This document shows, one piece after another, positions 29,001 through 40,800 of a DNA stretch of 64,000 bases. A program made the translations under genes and the position numbers. Location: the NCBI GenBank assembly GCA_036785705.1, contig JAWUZG010000056.1:3659001-3723000 (forward strand), read 5' to 3'. The notes under the pieces are model-generated. The model was given only the letters and a program-made list of their open reading frames with translations. It did not search any database and was not told the origin of the DNA. Origin of the DNA: Acanthornis magna (Eukaryota; Chordata; Aves; Passeriformes; Acanthizidae). Numbering within the stretch: the stretch's first letter is position 1; every line of letters begins with the position of its first letter.

Positions 29001-29934
29001 GACATTTTCTGATGTGGCTGAGTCACTGCCAACATTTGTATTATTTCACCTTTGGAAAAGTGATGACAGGCCACCTTTTTCCCCCGGGGTTGCCAGTATT
29101 TTCAGTAACTACTGATTATAAGTCAATCATTCATTGCTACAAAACATATGTATTTATTTTTAAAGGCCACGAGCGGCCACAGTTTGCCCTGTGAGCCCTG
29201 CAGTAGTGACTCACTAGCTCAGAACTATTTAAAGGTCACAGCATTTCTCTGGATGATGCACCCTGGCAGTCCAGGGAAATTTGCTATTCCAATGAACACA
29301 GAACTGGAAAATTACCAGTATTTATTTTCTGCAGAAAAACTACAGCTCCACATTGCGAGGTGTCCCTCCAGCACTGAAAAATGGAATCATCAACGAGCAG
29401 GAGTTCCTTCCGAGAAGAAACTCTCTGATACTAAAACTGAAGCCGGACTTTTCCCAGCCAGCGGAGGGGCAGAGCCACAGCATGGAGCAGTACTTCCGAG
29501 ACTGGTTTGCAAAGCCCGTGGATTTGCACGGCATCATTCTGCCCCATCTCTCTGGAACACAAATAAAACTGTGGAAACTCTGCTACTTCCGCTGGGTTCC
29601 CGAGGCCCAGATCAACCACGGTGGCTCCATCACCGCTTTCCACAGAGTTTCTTTGCTGGCAGACGAGGTGGACATGTTAAACCGCAACCTGCGGCAGTAC
29701 AAGAGCAACTCCTCCTTGCAAGGCCACTGCTCGGAACTGGATCAAAGCAGGATGTACTTCAGAGCAAATGGTTTAAATGACACCTCTGCCGCCCCAGACT
29801 TTCTCTCCTCCTCATTCCCATTTTCTCCTGTAGGGAACCTGTGCAGACGGAGCATTCTGGGAACACCTTTAAGCAAATTTTTAAGTGGTGCCAAAATCTG
29901 GCTATCCACCGAGACGCTTGCAAATGAAGACTGA
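10898..29934 (+). CDS. MTMR10: MTMR10, myotubularin-related protein 10 (pseudophosphatase), 5' incomplete
   Basis: Fourteen coding exons join in one frame (2192 bases: two bases completing a codon, then 729 codons and a TGA stop) and match vertebrate MTMR10 along their length. The order is PH-GRAM region (first exons), a glycine-rich linker at 22808-22982, the myotubularin phosphatase-like domain (about 22870-28820) and the C-terminal tail specific to the MTMR10-12 group. Myotubularins dephosphorylate PI3P and PI(3,5)P2 through a CX5R loop; here that loop reads LQEEEGRDLS, lacking the catalytic cysteine, so the protein should be inactive and probably acts as an adaptor, as known for this subgroup. 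Human MTMR10 is about 777 residues; roughly the first 40 are missing here. The gene is convergent with FAN1, the same arrangement as in human. Confidence 0.97.
12154..12226 (+). CDS. MTMR10: MTMR10 coding exon b
   Basis: Acceptor TTTCAG, donor GTATGT. Encodes KFHYKNLLLGEHDVPLTCIE and QIVT, still in the PH-GRAM region; it ends after the first base of a Val codon completed by the next exon. Confidence 0.96.
13111..13253 (+). CDS. MTMR10: MTMR10 coding exon c
   Basis: Acceptor TTTGCAG, donor GTATTA. Reads NDTKRKQKVLGPNQKLKFNP on to FDEAGPESAKK, ending on a complete Lys codon. The following intron (13254-20361) is the longest one inside the recognised coding span. Confidence 0.96.
13899..14658. 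repeat. GAGCT-rich compound minisatellite, 11 copies
   Basis: Eleven copies of a roughly 60-85-base unit. Each has a constant part (CCGGGCAGGGCTGCCCGGCC, then GGGCTCATTCCCGGCTG) and a variable run of two to six GAGCT pentamers, which accounts for the differences in unit length. The repeat is open on the minus strand for 359 codons, but those frames only translate the repeat. Confidence 0.97.
17766..17935 (-). mobile_element. CR1 LINE 3' fragment
   Basis: Begins ATAGAATCACAGAAT and continues GGTTTGGGTTGGAAGGGACC, then the Cys/Pro-rich CR1 3' signature up to GGCCTTGAACACTTCCAGG. This is the reverse complement of an avian CR1 3' end, so the element is on the minus strand. Only about 170 bases remain, a typical 5'-truncated copy. 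Confidence 0.93.
20362..20452 (+). CDS. MTMR10: MTMR10 coding exon d
   Basis: Acceptor TTCCTAG, donor GTAAGT. Encodes VCLAIAHYSQPTDLQLLFAF and EYVGEIYHNP, ending on the first base of an Ala codon. Confidence 0.96.
22808..22982 (+). CDS. MTMR10: MTMR10 coding exon e (Gly-rich linker, start of phosphatase-like domain)
   Basis: Acceptor TTCCTAG, donor GTAAGT. Reads KKVNGIDPGGGGGGISSASG, then PLFETYSDWDREIKRTGAS, the conserved entry to the myotubularin domain, up to GYMIST. It ends after TG of a Cys codon. The glycine run is also present, though longer, in human MTMR10. Confidence 0.95.
23401..23488 (+). CDS. MTMR10: MTMR10 coding exon f
   Basis: Acceptor CCACAAG, donor GTAAGT. Encodes LPEYFVVPSSLADQDLKLYS and YSFIGRRMP. 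The 88-base length is required to hold the frame with its neighbours. Confidence 0.95.
23654..23742 (+). CDS. MTMR10: MTMR10 coding exon g
   Basis: Acceptor TGTTAG, donor GTAAAT. Encodes LWSWNHPNGSALVRMANIKD and VLQQRRIDQ, with the Arg codon split across the next junction. Confidence 0.95.
24724..24854 (+). CDS. MTMR10: MTMR10 coding exon h
   Basis: Acceptor CCTGCAG, donor GTACGC. Reads ICNAITRSHPLRSDVYKSDL on to AHIKLQL-type helix residues ending LKQLCVN. Confidence 0.95.
24980..25049 (+). CDS. MTMR10: MTMR10 coding exon i
   Basis: Acceptor GTTGCAG, donor GTTGGT. Encodes EPFDETEEKWLSSLENTRWL and EYI, with a split Arg codon. The donor is weaker than its neighbours, but frame and homology fix it. 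Confidence 0.94.
25242..25312 (+). CDS. MTMR10: MTMR10 coding exon j (first part of the dead active-site loop)
   Basis: Acceptor TGTCTAG, donor GTAATA. Encodes AFLKHSAELVYMMECKHVSV and VLQ. In active myotubularins the strand after this point carries the catalytic His-Cys pair; here it reads VVLQ. Confidence 0.95.
26173..26342 (+). CDS. MTMR10: MTMR10 coding exon k (second part of the dead active-site loop)
   Basis: Acceptor TTCACAG, donor GTAAAA. Begins EEEGRDLSCLAASLIQVMLD and runs to DRCNHLKRSDKE. The arginine of the CX5R loop position is retained (GRD) but the cysteine is absent. Confidence 0.95.
27627..27797 (+). CDS. MTMR10: MTMR10 coding exon l
   Basis: Acceptor TTCCCAG, donor GTGAGT. 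Encodes SPLFLMFLDCVWQLLDQYPA and on through FGTFLFNCPHQRVKEST, the conserved C-terminal half of the myotubularin fold. Confidence 0.95.
28640..28822 (+). CDS. MTMR10: MTMR10 coding exon m
   Basis: Acceptor TCACAG, donor GTAACT. Encodes EFAISKNIQLGDEKGLRFPC on to NGALRTFKRSK. Codon use turns markedly GC-rich towards the 3' end of the exon (about 28725-28815). Confidence 0.95.
29335..29934 (+). CDS. MTMR10: MTMR10 terminal coding exon
   Basis: Acceptor TTCTGCAG; ends in TGA at 29932-29934. Its 199 codons begin KNYSSTLRGVPPALKNGIIN, include LWKLCYFRWVPEAQ and finish SGAKIWLSTETLANED, the conserved end of the protein. This is the C-terminal region typical of the MTMR10/11/12 subgroup. Confidence 0.97.
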   Translation, partial: KNYSSTLRGVPPALKNGIINEQEFLPRRNSLILKLKPDFSQPAEGQSHSMEQYFRDWFAKPVDLHGIILPHLSGTQIKLWKLCYFRWVPEAQINHGGSITAFHRVSLLADEVDMLNRNLRQYKSNSSLQGHCSELDQSRMYFRANGLNDTSAAPDFLSSSFPFSPVGNLCRRSILGTPLSKFLSGAKIWLSTETLANED

Positions 29935-32428
29935 GGTGATGTGGAGGTTTAAAGGTTTGGGGAGAATACAGCATATCATTTTGTCTTTTCTAACTTAACA
30001 CTGCTAAATGCGGCATTGAAAGCTGTAATAATTTTTATATACAAACATTACGTAAGATTTGCACAAATATTTAAAAGCAAGGCAAGTCATGCTTCAAATC
30101 GCACAATTTTGTCTTCAGTAGTTCTCATCTGCTGGGGCTTCTGCTCCCCAATTCCTTCTGTTCTTGGGAGTTTGGCTCATTACAAGCTACAGAGCATTTC
30201 ATTAGCTAATTGAAAGGCTTGGTGTGGTCATTAATGAGGGTTCTGCTTGAAATACCTTTTTTTTCCCAGATAGTGACTGAAGTGATCCTTTGATAAAACA
30301 GCTTGGAAGGTTAAAGTAGTGCAGTGGAGATGAACTGACAGCTGAAATCTGGGAATATGCTATTTTATCAGACTGCCTCTTCAGGAGTAATACTTACATG
30401 CGTAGACACAAACATACTAATGTTCCATGACTTACCACCCTACATATGTTCTAATGCAGTGTATCCATTGGGAGCGGTTGTTCCCTTTTCTTTCTCTCCC
30501 CAAAATGTGTTCATTAACAATTAGTCAGATTTGTGCTCTTTGTCATGAGCTTGACTTTAGACTATAGAAATCCACATCAGGACAATGCACTGTTAACCTT
30601 AAAACATTTACTGTAGATATGTTATTGTAGTAGCTTTAGAAGTGCCTTTAATTGGGAGGAAACAGTAGCAGGATTACTCTAATGCAGCTGACACCCCCCA
30701 ACCTTCTAAAACAGATTGTTGTTGCAAGTTCTTGTTCCATGCCCTGCTTCCCCCTCTCCCTTTCTGGAAACAACAGGCATCCAGGACAAACAGCAGGTTT
30801 TCCCTCTTTAAGGTTAAGCTTGTTTCTAAGTCCCACATGATCCTCACCTTTTTATAAGGGCACCTCAACTACTCAGCATTATATCCCTGCACAGAGCCCG
30901 ATCCCTGCCAACCCTCTCCTCATCTTTTTGTAGGATGAAGAAGCTTTCAGCAGAACTCATACCTGAGCCCTACTGGGCTCCAGAAAGGACTGGCTCCACG
31001 TTGCCAGTTCCATGAGGACGGCAGGTGCTGCAAGAAGAGCAGTGAGTGGTGCCTTCTTTTTGCAGATGTGCACATCCATGGGGACAGTGCCATGCGCAAG
31101 AAAACTGCTTGAGGGAATTACATCCAACAGCCTCCCTCTGCTTAATGCAGCAGCCTCCTTGTTGAACCTCCAGAAACCTTTTTAAATTATACCTCTCCCT
31201 GGATGCTGCGCCACAAAAGGACTCTCAAGTTTCACAGGGAGAAAGGCAGGAGCATGAAGAATTCCAGGAGGGTGGAGAAATAGTGATGTGTCATTCTCAT
31301 AGGTTAAGGCTCCTGTCAGCTGCCTTCTCTGAACAGCGAGGCTGTATTTTATATTAAATTATTTCTGTGTGAAAGACCAACGCTGTTGAACACTGAGCCT
31401 CTATTCAGGTGTTGCCTCACCAGTTAGGGCACCAAAGGCCTTATATGATGGATTCAAAGCTGTTCACAGTTTTCTCAGCAGGGAAAAAAGCTGCAGGATG
31501 GGAATACACCGTGTATTCAAGTTTTAGAAAAGGGGAGTGATAGGATTTGGAAATCTTTGTAAAACCAAACTGACCTCCAGCACAGCCAAAATCACAAAGT
31601 GGGGTTTGGCTCCCAGGCTGTTCCCTGACCTCCAGGGCTGTGCCGTATTGGCACTGCTGGGGTTGGAGAGGGAAGCAAGGCAGGGCCTATGCAAAGGTGA
31701 TCAATGTCAGGGGAGTGGGCTTCCTTTTTTCCCTAACCGAACTTCCAAACCCTGTTCTTATGCAAAGAAGCTGCTGTGTGCGTGCTGTGCACAGGTGTCC
31801 ACAGGGGCAGGCACAGGCTGTTGTGACACAATGCCAGGTGCTTCTGGGCAACTGTTTGTGAGGAAAAAACGTGTATTCACCTCAATTGCCTAATTATGCT
31901 GCAAGAGGAGCTGAGCATGTTAAATGGTCCACAAACCAGTTGTGTTTATTTCCCAGCTTGCTGGAGCAATCATCTCACTTGTTCATTATTCAAATGTTTG
32001 TATTAGTTTGCTTTTGCCATTCCTTTTTTCCCATTAGCTTACTGCTTTCCCTGGCCTGATACTTGATGTAAAAGACCTCAACCTGTGTGCTTAGTGTCTT
32101 TTGGTACCTTTTTCTTTTCTTTTGAAATGACAGTTAAAACTATAGCGTCTTTTTTTTTTTTTCCTTAAAAGTATAACTTCTTTGGTTTAAAGGTACCAAA
32201 AATGTGTAAATAAGTTACTCCACAAAAGCAGCTGGTGGAATTTAAAAAATGTTTAGTCTAGTACCCTTTGGGGGAAAAAATGGGTACTATATTTAAACAG
32301 AATTGTCTTTTATAAGGAGATTTCAGACATTTTTACATTTCAGTTCTAAGACATGTACAGATGCTGCAGAGGGTCTTTGTATTTTATATATATAGCATGG
32401 GAGAGGGTTAAAAATAATATGCCTTTAT

Positions 32429-32434
32429 AATAAA
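32429..32434 (+). promoter_or_regulatory. MTMR10: Candidate MTMR10 polyadenylation signal
   Basis: AATAAA in an A/T-rich setting about 2.5 kb after the MTMR10 stop. Alternatives are at 33649-33654 and 33785-33790; sequence alone cannot say which is used. Confidence 0.35.
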
Positions 32435-32880
32435 CAAAACCTGTCGAAATATCTGCCAAACAGACTTTAAAAGAAATTTTATACCATTCAAAAAAGGGAG
32501 TTGGGTAAGTAGAGGCTGAGAGGGGGCACCTCCTGCCGAGAGGAAGGAAAGGGATTCACCCTTCCCTAGACTTGAAGACAAGGTTCTGCTTCCTTGTGTG
32601 GCACGGCCTTGCTGAGGAGTCTGAGCAACTGCTGTGTCTGTGGGAGTGAACCTGTGCCTGTGGATGCTGCTGCTTCCTCTGAGTTGAACAACTGAACACT
32701 TTCTGATTGGCTTTTGAAAGACAGGTACCAACTGTTGATTTTGAAATATTCTCCACTCTGCACAGTTGCCTTATCAAGTCTGTAGGGACTGTTCTGAATA
32801 TCTTTAATAACTTTCAAAAGCAATTTTGGGGTGTGAGTATGTATCTTTAACTTCTGTGTACAGAATACTGACATGCAAGT

Positions 32881-32912
32881 GTGTATATATATGTGTATGT
32901 ATATATATGTAC
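32881..32912. repeat. TA/TG dinucleotide-rich microsatellite
   Basis: Interrupted alternation of TATA and TGTA steps over about 32 bases, in the MTMR10 3' flank. Confidence 0.7.
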
Positions 32913-34649
32913 ACATTTCTTCCAATTTTAATTTCTCTTCACCATTTAAACCAAGATACTGTTAATGCCATTTTTGTGTTGCAAGAGTAGAAATGCTACC
33001 AAGCAGCTCATCCTTTTGTGTGTGTTTGTAGAAAACGTGCGTTACTGCAGCTGTTCCTGGTGGAGTCATGACTTTCGTACCACACACGGGGAGCTGCATG
33101 GCTGCTCCTGTGGCTGCTGAGGCCCAGCGCAGCAGCTGGGGCTCAGTGCAGCTCTGTGACTGTGCTGGGACCTCAGCCCCCAAGTACTGCCCTGTGTCAC
33201 AGTGTCACACATGTGCTGCCTCCAGAAATGCACTGAGAAGTGTGTGTTTGTCTGCCCAGGCCTGCACGTGTGCTTCATGTGCACCCGCCTGCAATACCAC
33301 TCTGATCAATTAACTGCCTTGTGTTTTAACGAAAATGTAGCAAGCAAGCTGGGCAAACCTTTTGGCTTATTCTCAGATGGAAAGATATTAAAACCAAAAA
33401 AAAATCTAACATGTATTTAAGCAAAGGATGAAATCTTAAATTTGCCTCTAACCAAGAGACAGAAATCTGTACCTCAAATTGCTCTAGGCGGTAGGTTTCT
33501 AATGCTGTTGCTGTGATGGTTTAGAGTTCACCATTTCAACTGAAACTAAAACCTTTGTGCCTGATAATGATTTACTGAGTAAAGTAGCAGTGGCAGGAAG
33601 ATTATAAAATCCTGATGCTGAGTTGTGAATGTGAAGTAAATTAGAGTCAATAAAAGTACCTTTCCATACCTTTCCACAGTGAACTTCGGGTGGTTTTCTT
33701 TCATTTTCCCTAACAAAAAAAATGATAGTGTGTGTGTGGTTTCTTCAAAGAATAGCATAGACACTATGCTATAGAAAGATGATTAATAAAAGTGATGTGC
33801 AAATTATCTTACTTCTTGTTATATTCTATTACAGTGTCTGTGGTTTGCATGGTAATCAGAATTTCTGAGAGCAGGAAATATACTCAATATGAGAATGAAG
33901 ACTTCAGAGAAAAGATGCTGGCTGTGTGTTAAGAGAAGCCCATGGTATTTTGGTGTCTTAAAAGAAAATTCATCTTTTTAGCTCCAATCGAGTGAGGTAT
34001 TTATGAATAAGCAAACCCATCAATTTCTGTGGGGCAGAACTGACTATAATGAGCGTGGTCATCTCGGCACTTTACTACCAGAAATATTTCCTTTTATACA
34101 GGTACTACAGATACAACAAGGGGCTGTTAAATAATTATCCTGTCATACATAGCAGCACATTAGAACAGCATTAAAGCTTTATGCCCTACTCTCTGCCATC
34201 ACTGAACACTTGTATTTGTTTTTTACAAGTGCAAAATTCAAATACATAGTAGTAAGTGGGGACAGGCAGAGAAGCACACTGGTCCTGACAGTCCTGACAA
34301 GGGGCTGAGCTTACACCTTGCAAGGAGACCTGCCCAACATAATGAATTTGGGCCACACAGGCACCATGGAAATGAGCAGGACCTGATGGCCCAGATTCTG
34401 TATTGCAGAGATGTTCCCAGGGGGTACCACTGTGATGGCAGCTCCTCCTCTTCACTGGGCAAACCTCCCAGATTACCTCATAAAATAAGTTAGGAATTGT
34501 GGAGGGAAGAGAGAAGGGTTCTGCTCTTCTGACCACAGAGACAGCAGTAAATCATACTGGCAGTCTTCTCAAATTACATTTTAGAATGTTTTGTGCTAAA
34601 GAGGACTACAGTAATGTTCCAAGAAACCAGAATTTTAGAAGAAACTATT

Positions 34650-34658
34650 TTTAATAAA
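34650..34658. promoter_or_regulatory. FAN1: Candidate FAN1 polyadenylation signal, overlapping an AATAAA on the other strand
   Basis: TTTAATAAA reads ATTAAA on the minus strand (34655-34650), about 80 bases past the FAN1 stop, and AATAAA on the plus strand (34653-34658). The minus reading is the nearest plausible signal for FAN1. Usage is unproven. Confidence 0.3.
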
Positions 34659-34732
34659 CAGCAGCAACCAGTGGTGTGTGTGGTGCCTGTTCCTTTTGGA
34701 ACACCTGAGTTACCCACATGATCCAAGCTCTG

Positions 34733-34870
34733 TCAGCTGAGGCGTTTGCTCTTGCCTCCGATATCCTGCACGTGACAAACCTCCACTGCAGCCCCCAGCT
34801 TGTGCAGCTCACTCAGCCACAGCATCTGCTTGGGAGACAGGCGGTCGTTGGGGCCCTTCACCTCCACCAG
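34733..34870 (-). CDS. FAN1: FAN1 terminal coding exon (catalytic E-x-K)
   Basis: Acceptor TTGTAG; stop TGA at 34735-34733. Begins [20 protein letters not shown] and ends GGKSKRLS. The EVK triad half (E1004, K1006) of the PD-(D/E)xK nuclease is here. Confidence 0.97.
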   Translation of the reverse strand: MVEVKGPNDRLSPKQMLWLSELHKLGAAVEVCHVQDIGGKSKRLS

Positions 34871-37800
34871 CTACAAGGAAAAGGGGATGGTTAGGAGTGT
34901 GCCTCTGGAGGAACATTAGCTCTCACACAAGAAGTGTTTTTTAAGGCTATTATTTTCAATGAAAATAATAGAGATTTTAGCACAATGGAAGGTCCAGTGG
35001 GTGCTTAATTATTACTCCATATTTCAAAATTTAACTGTAAGAGAATGAAATTTTATATAGTAAATATCCACCAAAACACAGGCAGAAGCCGTGGTAAATT
35101 AGGATCTCTCATACTGAAAAATTGATTATCTGAACCCTCACCTGTCCCAGCTGATACTGGCAGCAACTTATTCAGGCGTTCTAGATAACTAATTTCTGCT
35201 ATTCAGCTCTGTATCATAAACATATAACAAGTTGCTCCAACACGAGATGTCCAACAGTCTTATATTCCCCTACCATGCAAGGCACAAAACATGACTGTTT
35301 ACTCAGTTTCTGTAGCAGACTCAGTTGTTGTAGACCTCCATAGTGCAGTTTTTGTCTATGTGGTGCCACTAGAACCGTTTGCTAACCTCAGTCAGTGTGT
35401 GGCTGATTGGTAACAGGTGCTTTCCATTACATTTAATTAGAGACCTTTCCTACACCACCGTTAGCCACTGTTGATCGTTGCTGGTTCTCCCTGCGCCCTA
35501 CAGCTCCAGCACAGCTGCTGGAGGAGCAGGTCATCACCCCCATCAGTGCTCCGTGGGGGCTGGGGCAGCCGAGCTGCAGGGCTGACTCCACCACGACAGG
35601 AAATTACAGCTTGTGTGGGCTGACAAGTGCAAGATTTTACACGAGGGAAGGTAACTAAGCACTGAGTGCTCCCCACGCACCTTGAAGTGCTGGCTCTGGG
35701 AGCGCCACACGAGCAGGTCGGGCAGGCCCCCCCGGCAGTGCCGCAGGTCCCTGGAAAGCCTCCGGAAAACACCACTCAGGAATGTTCCTCCAAGGCAAGA
35801 GACCAGGCTCTGCAAGAGAAGGTTTGGTAGTTGGTTGGGGTTGTTTTTAATTTCCTGCAGAACCATTTCCCAACCCTCACAAGAATGGCCCAGCTCAGCT
35901 CTTTGTTTAGTCTCCTGTAACAAAAAACAGAAGTAGATGTTTTTTACACTGATTTCCCTGCTGTGTTCCCAGTGACCATCTGAGAAAATTGTAACAGTAT
36001 TTGTGCAGAGCCTTCAGCACAAATCTCCCTAAATCTCAATTCCTCCCTCCCACCGCTCTCCATCTGCCATGGCCCAGTGCCTCAATACAACCTGTGAGCC
36101 CACTAGGGCCAGGTGTAATTCAAAGTCAAGGCTAACTGGAGTACCCATGCTGGGCAAGAGTTACTTACTTGGACTTGCTGGAGGGATATAAAACGTCCCC
36201 AGTTAACCAGGGCTGCTGCTTTTCCCTCCTGAGTGGTCCAGACGTCAGCAACCAACTTTGCCAGAATCTCTGGGGAAGCTGTGTGAAGCTGCTGGAGTCT
36301 GGCCTCGATGATATCCCTCCTGTTCTCATAGAAGCTGTCAGTGTATAAATCTAAGGGGAATGTCTGGAAAAGGTAAATACAGGTCTGAGGAACTGCCAGC
36401 ACAGCAGCTATTCCCACAATGACAATGTCCTACCTCATATTGTTCTTAACTACAAAGTCACTCAAACATTGAGCTGATTTATCCTGAACATGTCCACCAC
36501 ATAAATATTTACTAAATGGGAAAAATTCACATATATCTTAACACCCAATGGAACAAACACTGGCCACCTCTCGGCCTGTGCTCTGTTGGTTTTGAACTCT
36601 AGACAGAGGTTTCCTTTAAGAGACAAAGGCTTCTGTGCATTCGCAGCACTCTGAGCAGTAACAGCCAGTCGGGATCTGGAATCGGGATCAAGACTGCTCA
36701 GGCACAGTGAGCGGTTTGAGGTGAAAGAACGAAGCCGTGATGAAGCTGGGGTGGATCCTCCAGCGCCCACAGGAAGAGCCCGGGGACAGTGCTGAACACT
36801 CTGCCTGTGAAAAGCCCCTGCAGCAATTCAGCTTTGACTGGTGCTGAGCAGGCAGGGCCCGAGAGCCATGGCAGCTTTTCAAGAGCAAATACAGAGTGCT
36901 TAGAAAACAGCCTTACACAAACGGCTGCCACACATAATCCCACAAAAATACAGCCTAGGAATGACCGAGAGAATCAGGTCTGAGCTGTCAGCTCCTCATT
37001 GTTTATGCCTGAGGATCATGATAGCTTTGCTCTGCATTAATGATAACAAGAGGAGCTATTTGTATGAATTCCATTTCACAGTTTTGTATGGCCTTTGGAG
37101 TTAAAGCTATTCCCTTCCTTTCCTGCCTGTGAGTTTTCAGCTCAGCCACAAGGATTTCTGCTTCATATGGTGAAGAAAAATAAAGCCACAAGTTCACCTG
37201 GAATCATTGACCTTAGGGTGTTACAGAGAGCTGTTGGAGAGGACTGTGTAATGCTGTTTGCTTGATCCTTTCTTTGTCAAAAAGGAGGGATGATCCGGAA
37301 AAAATGGTGGGGTGGGGGTATTAACAAACCCAAGTTTAAAAACATGGCTATTGAAAAGAAACAGACTTTTTTTGATGGAATGTGTTATCTTCAGACAAGA
37401 TGAACAAGGCTGTGGCATAGCAGTGTTTCTCCACTGCCGATGAAGGACTCCTGCCCAGTGAGCTCAGCTATAGGACACAAGCATTTAGCCACCCTCTCTG
37501 ACTGTGAATCCAGTCTGACACAGCAATTAGTTACTGAGGAGGCCCTTGGTAATAAACCAATATAACAAATAATAAAAAGAAGGAAACACCAAGATCTGCC
37601 TGGAAAGTCCCTCAGAATAAAATGTTAATCCTAAATAAGATTTCAGCATGCTTACTGAAATTTTCGTATTTTTAGTATTTCAGAAATTTATTATTTTAAT
37701 ATTTTCAGTATTTCAGAAATATTTCAGCAATGGGCAAATAAATTAACTAAAGAAAACCTTTCAAAATTACCTGATAGGAATTTCTGAACACGTCAGGTAC

Positions 37801-40800
37801 ATCATCCATGAAAATGATATCCCACATTAGAATCCCATACAGCGTAATAAACGTTGAGCCTTCCCCATGAATACCTAAAGGGCAGAATTTAATAAAAATG
37901 GAAACATTAATTTCTACAGCAATCTCATATGAAGAGGTACTGAACCATCACTACCCAAAGCAGAAACATGCCATGTTCAGGTTCATGCCCAGCTGAAGTC
38001 AGCACATATTGCCACTGCAGCTGCAAATGCAGGTCATTCCTGCCACATTCCCCAAAGCCTGCTGCTCCCAGGCCAGGGGCCTTCAGCTGCAGCACAGCTT
38101 CCATCCCTTCCCAGGCCCCCCACAAGGCTTACTGGGCTAACTCTAGCCATTTTTAAATACACAACTCTTTTTAACATTAAAAAAGATACAATATGGAAAA
38201 TAATATATAAGATATTAAAACATTACATATATTTGTAGTATATAATTAGGTCTTGTATATTGTATAAAATATTATGGGTTTTTTCCGAACACTTCAAAAA
38301 CACCTTTGGTAAATGAAGGCAGCAAATAATTAAAGGCCAGGAAGCAGGTCAGGTTGAAAATACACATTAGAGCATTTTGGTAAGGAAATGATGTATTAGA
38401 GGTGTTTGAGAAGGAAACTGAATCAGCCTAAAAACTAATCTAATGAAATCAGCTAAAACTAGACTACAAACTAAACTGATCAGTAAATAATTTCTTTATT
38501 CCCACAGTTCTTTTACTGTAAAATATCCCCAAAACCAACAGTACTGTTACCCTGATCAAAACCATTCCTCCTGTAATGAGTTAATGCCAGCTCCTCAACT
38601 GAGCACATGACTGTGGATACACAGCAGTCTTCGCCTCCTTCTCCATCACCAATATCCTCCATGAGAAATACAGATTTTCCTATTCCCGTCTGAGGACACA
38701 TCTTGCCACTGATTGTAACCTGAACATATTAAAACATTTGGTTACTTGCCAGCATCATGTTTAAAAAGCTTTAGCCCAAAACCCATTTTCAGTTTTCTTA
38801 AAATCAGAACTAGATTTGTTTCCAAAAATCAACTGAATAAAATTTAACCAGCCATTCCTGTGAAATCATCCTGTTCAGCTTTTATAAACTGGCACATTTT
38901 CAGAAAACAAATGTCTAGCAAAAATTTTGTGCAGATGGGAATGTAGCCTTTCTATATGCAGGACCAGGAGCCAAAATACAGACGACTGAGGACACTGACT
39001 CGGGACTGAGACAGAGAAGGGCTGCTGGGGGACATGCGGTGAGGAGGCTGAGAGAGAGCAAGTGAGGCTCTGCTCTGGTTTTGCCCAGACAGAATTATCT
39101 TTACAATGGTATGGAAAAGAAAGATTTTTTTAAAATCCATTCCAATATGATGCAAATGCACCGCACTGAATATTTGCATAGCACATATTTAGAGTGCATA
39201 ACTCCCAAAGGTTCCTAAAGAACACTGGCAATTTTTTAGCCATTTATCTAATGCTGACAACATGCAAAGGTTACCATTACTTTTTCTTGCACACAGAATA
39301 CTTGGCCTGCAGCCACCAGAGGCAAGGCACTGATCTGATCAGACTCTTCAGACAGAAAGGCTCTGAGGGCATAACTGATAAATTAGCGGAGTTTATGGCT
39401 GATCACATTCATAACACATATAAAGCAATGCAAATTAGATCAGTGTACAGCTGACTAACTTCAGATAAGAAGCTGACCAACGCAGAAGCATTTGAGTACA
39501 AGGGGCTTTTGTTTTAGAAACACATTTGTATTCCTTTTCCTGCAGCACGTCAGTCAGAGGCTGGTGCACAGCATGCAACAAGTCTCCCAAATTATTTTTC
39601 CTTGTCAGAAGTAAAAAGAGCTTGGGAGTTGGTGTTCCCTTGCTTACATGTGTCACATCCTCCACAGTGAGGACAGGCAGGTCCTGCAGCAGGCCCCGGA
39701 ACTGCTTGCAGCTGGGGGAGTCTCTGATGCGCAGGGCGCGCTGGCACAGGGACAGGCGGTGCCCAGTGCGCACAGCAGGGTCTGCCAGCCCTCTCCGGAT
39801 GCAGCCGATGGCCTGGCAAACAGCACGGGACAAACAACAACTTACAGACACCTCTGCACACCTCTCTGTTCAAGAGCAATCCATTTAAGGAGCACAAACA
39901 TGAGTGTGAAAATGAGAATATAGAACAGGGCCACCTCGCTAACTGATGTACTGAAGTTCTAACCCATGGGTAACATTTTGCACAAGGAGGCTTCTGGATT
40001 CAAATTTACACTAGTATACTAAAAAAAAATTCCTCTCCATTTCTACTGATCAGTGTAAGATTAAGGAAATGTATTCATTTTCTTAGGAGAAACTGCTTGG
40101 GATTCCTACCAGTATCTGCATTTTTAGGAGACTCTACTCCACTATTCTTTCCATAAGAACTATTTTTTAAAAATGTTTCCAGACAACGCCCACAGTGTTT
40201 CCAGCTTCCCTGCAGCAGTTGTGAAGATACCTTCTTGGTGTTTTTCAAGTGCTGATGTAAATTCAGGGCCAGCCGATCCCACCATCTCCCTCTGCTGTCA
40301 GCACAATACACGTCCTGGGCCAGGAGGCTCTGCAGCTGCTGCACTGCTTCCTGTAGCAATGGGATTGCACCTTTATTAACTGAGTTACAAAAGCAAGTCC
40401 AAATTAGCTTGTCACTTTCCCTTCTCATTAATGAATATTATAAAAACCTTGTCTCTGGGCAATCCAAACCTGCTTTTTACTCCACTACTCAATACACCCA
40501 TTTCAGATCCATACACATATCTTAAAACTCTAGAATAGAGATATTTTTATGTAATCTTAAAGGTTAGCTGCCAAAAAACCCCCAGTATTTTTATCCTTTC
40601 TGTATCCCTTATTGTATATAAAAAATATCTAAGTATTACTTGTTGCCTTTTTGCAGAGGTGAAGTATTTTTCAAAATAATCTGACTTGCTTTAACATGTA
40701 AGTCAGAGGGCTTTGGAGATGTTAGCCCCTAAGGATAGAAGACTTCTCTTTCAAGATTTTCCTATTTCAAAGCAATAACCAAATCTAGTGAAACACAGCT

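Larger units (their letters stand above)
29935..34732 (+). other. MTMR10 3' untranslated region and MTMR10-FAN1 convergent intergenic stretch
   Basis: No coding exon is seen in these 4.8 kb. Candidate + strand AATAAA hexamers are at 32429-32434, 33649-33654 and 33785-33790, so the MTMR10 3' UTR may be 2.5-3.9 kb long. A TA-rich microsatellite lies at about 32881-32912. The open frames here are short and unrecognised. Confidence 0.7.

Noticed and set aside
29148..29780. 210-codon + strand open frame overlapping the MTMR10 last exon
   Set aside because: It is in a different frame from the MTMR10 protein, which matches the known family over the whole exon.
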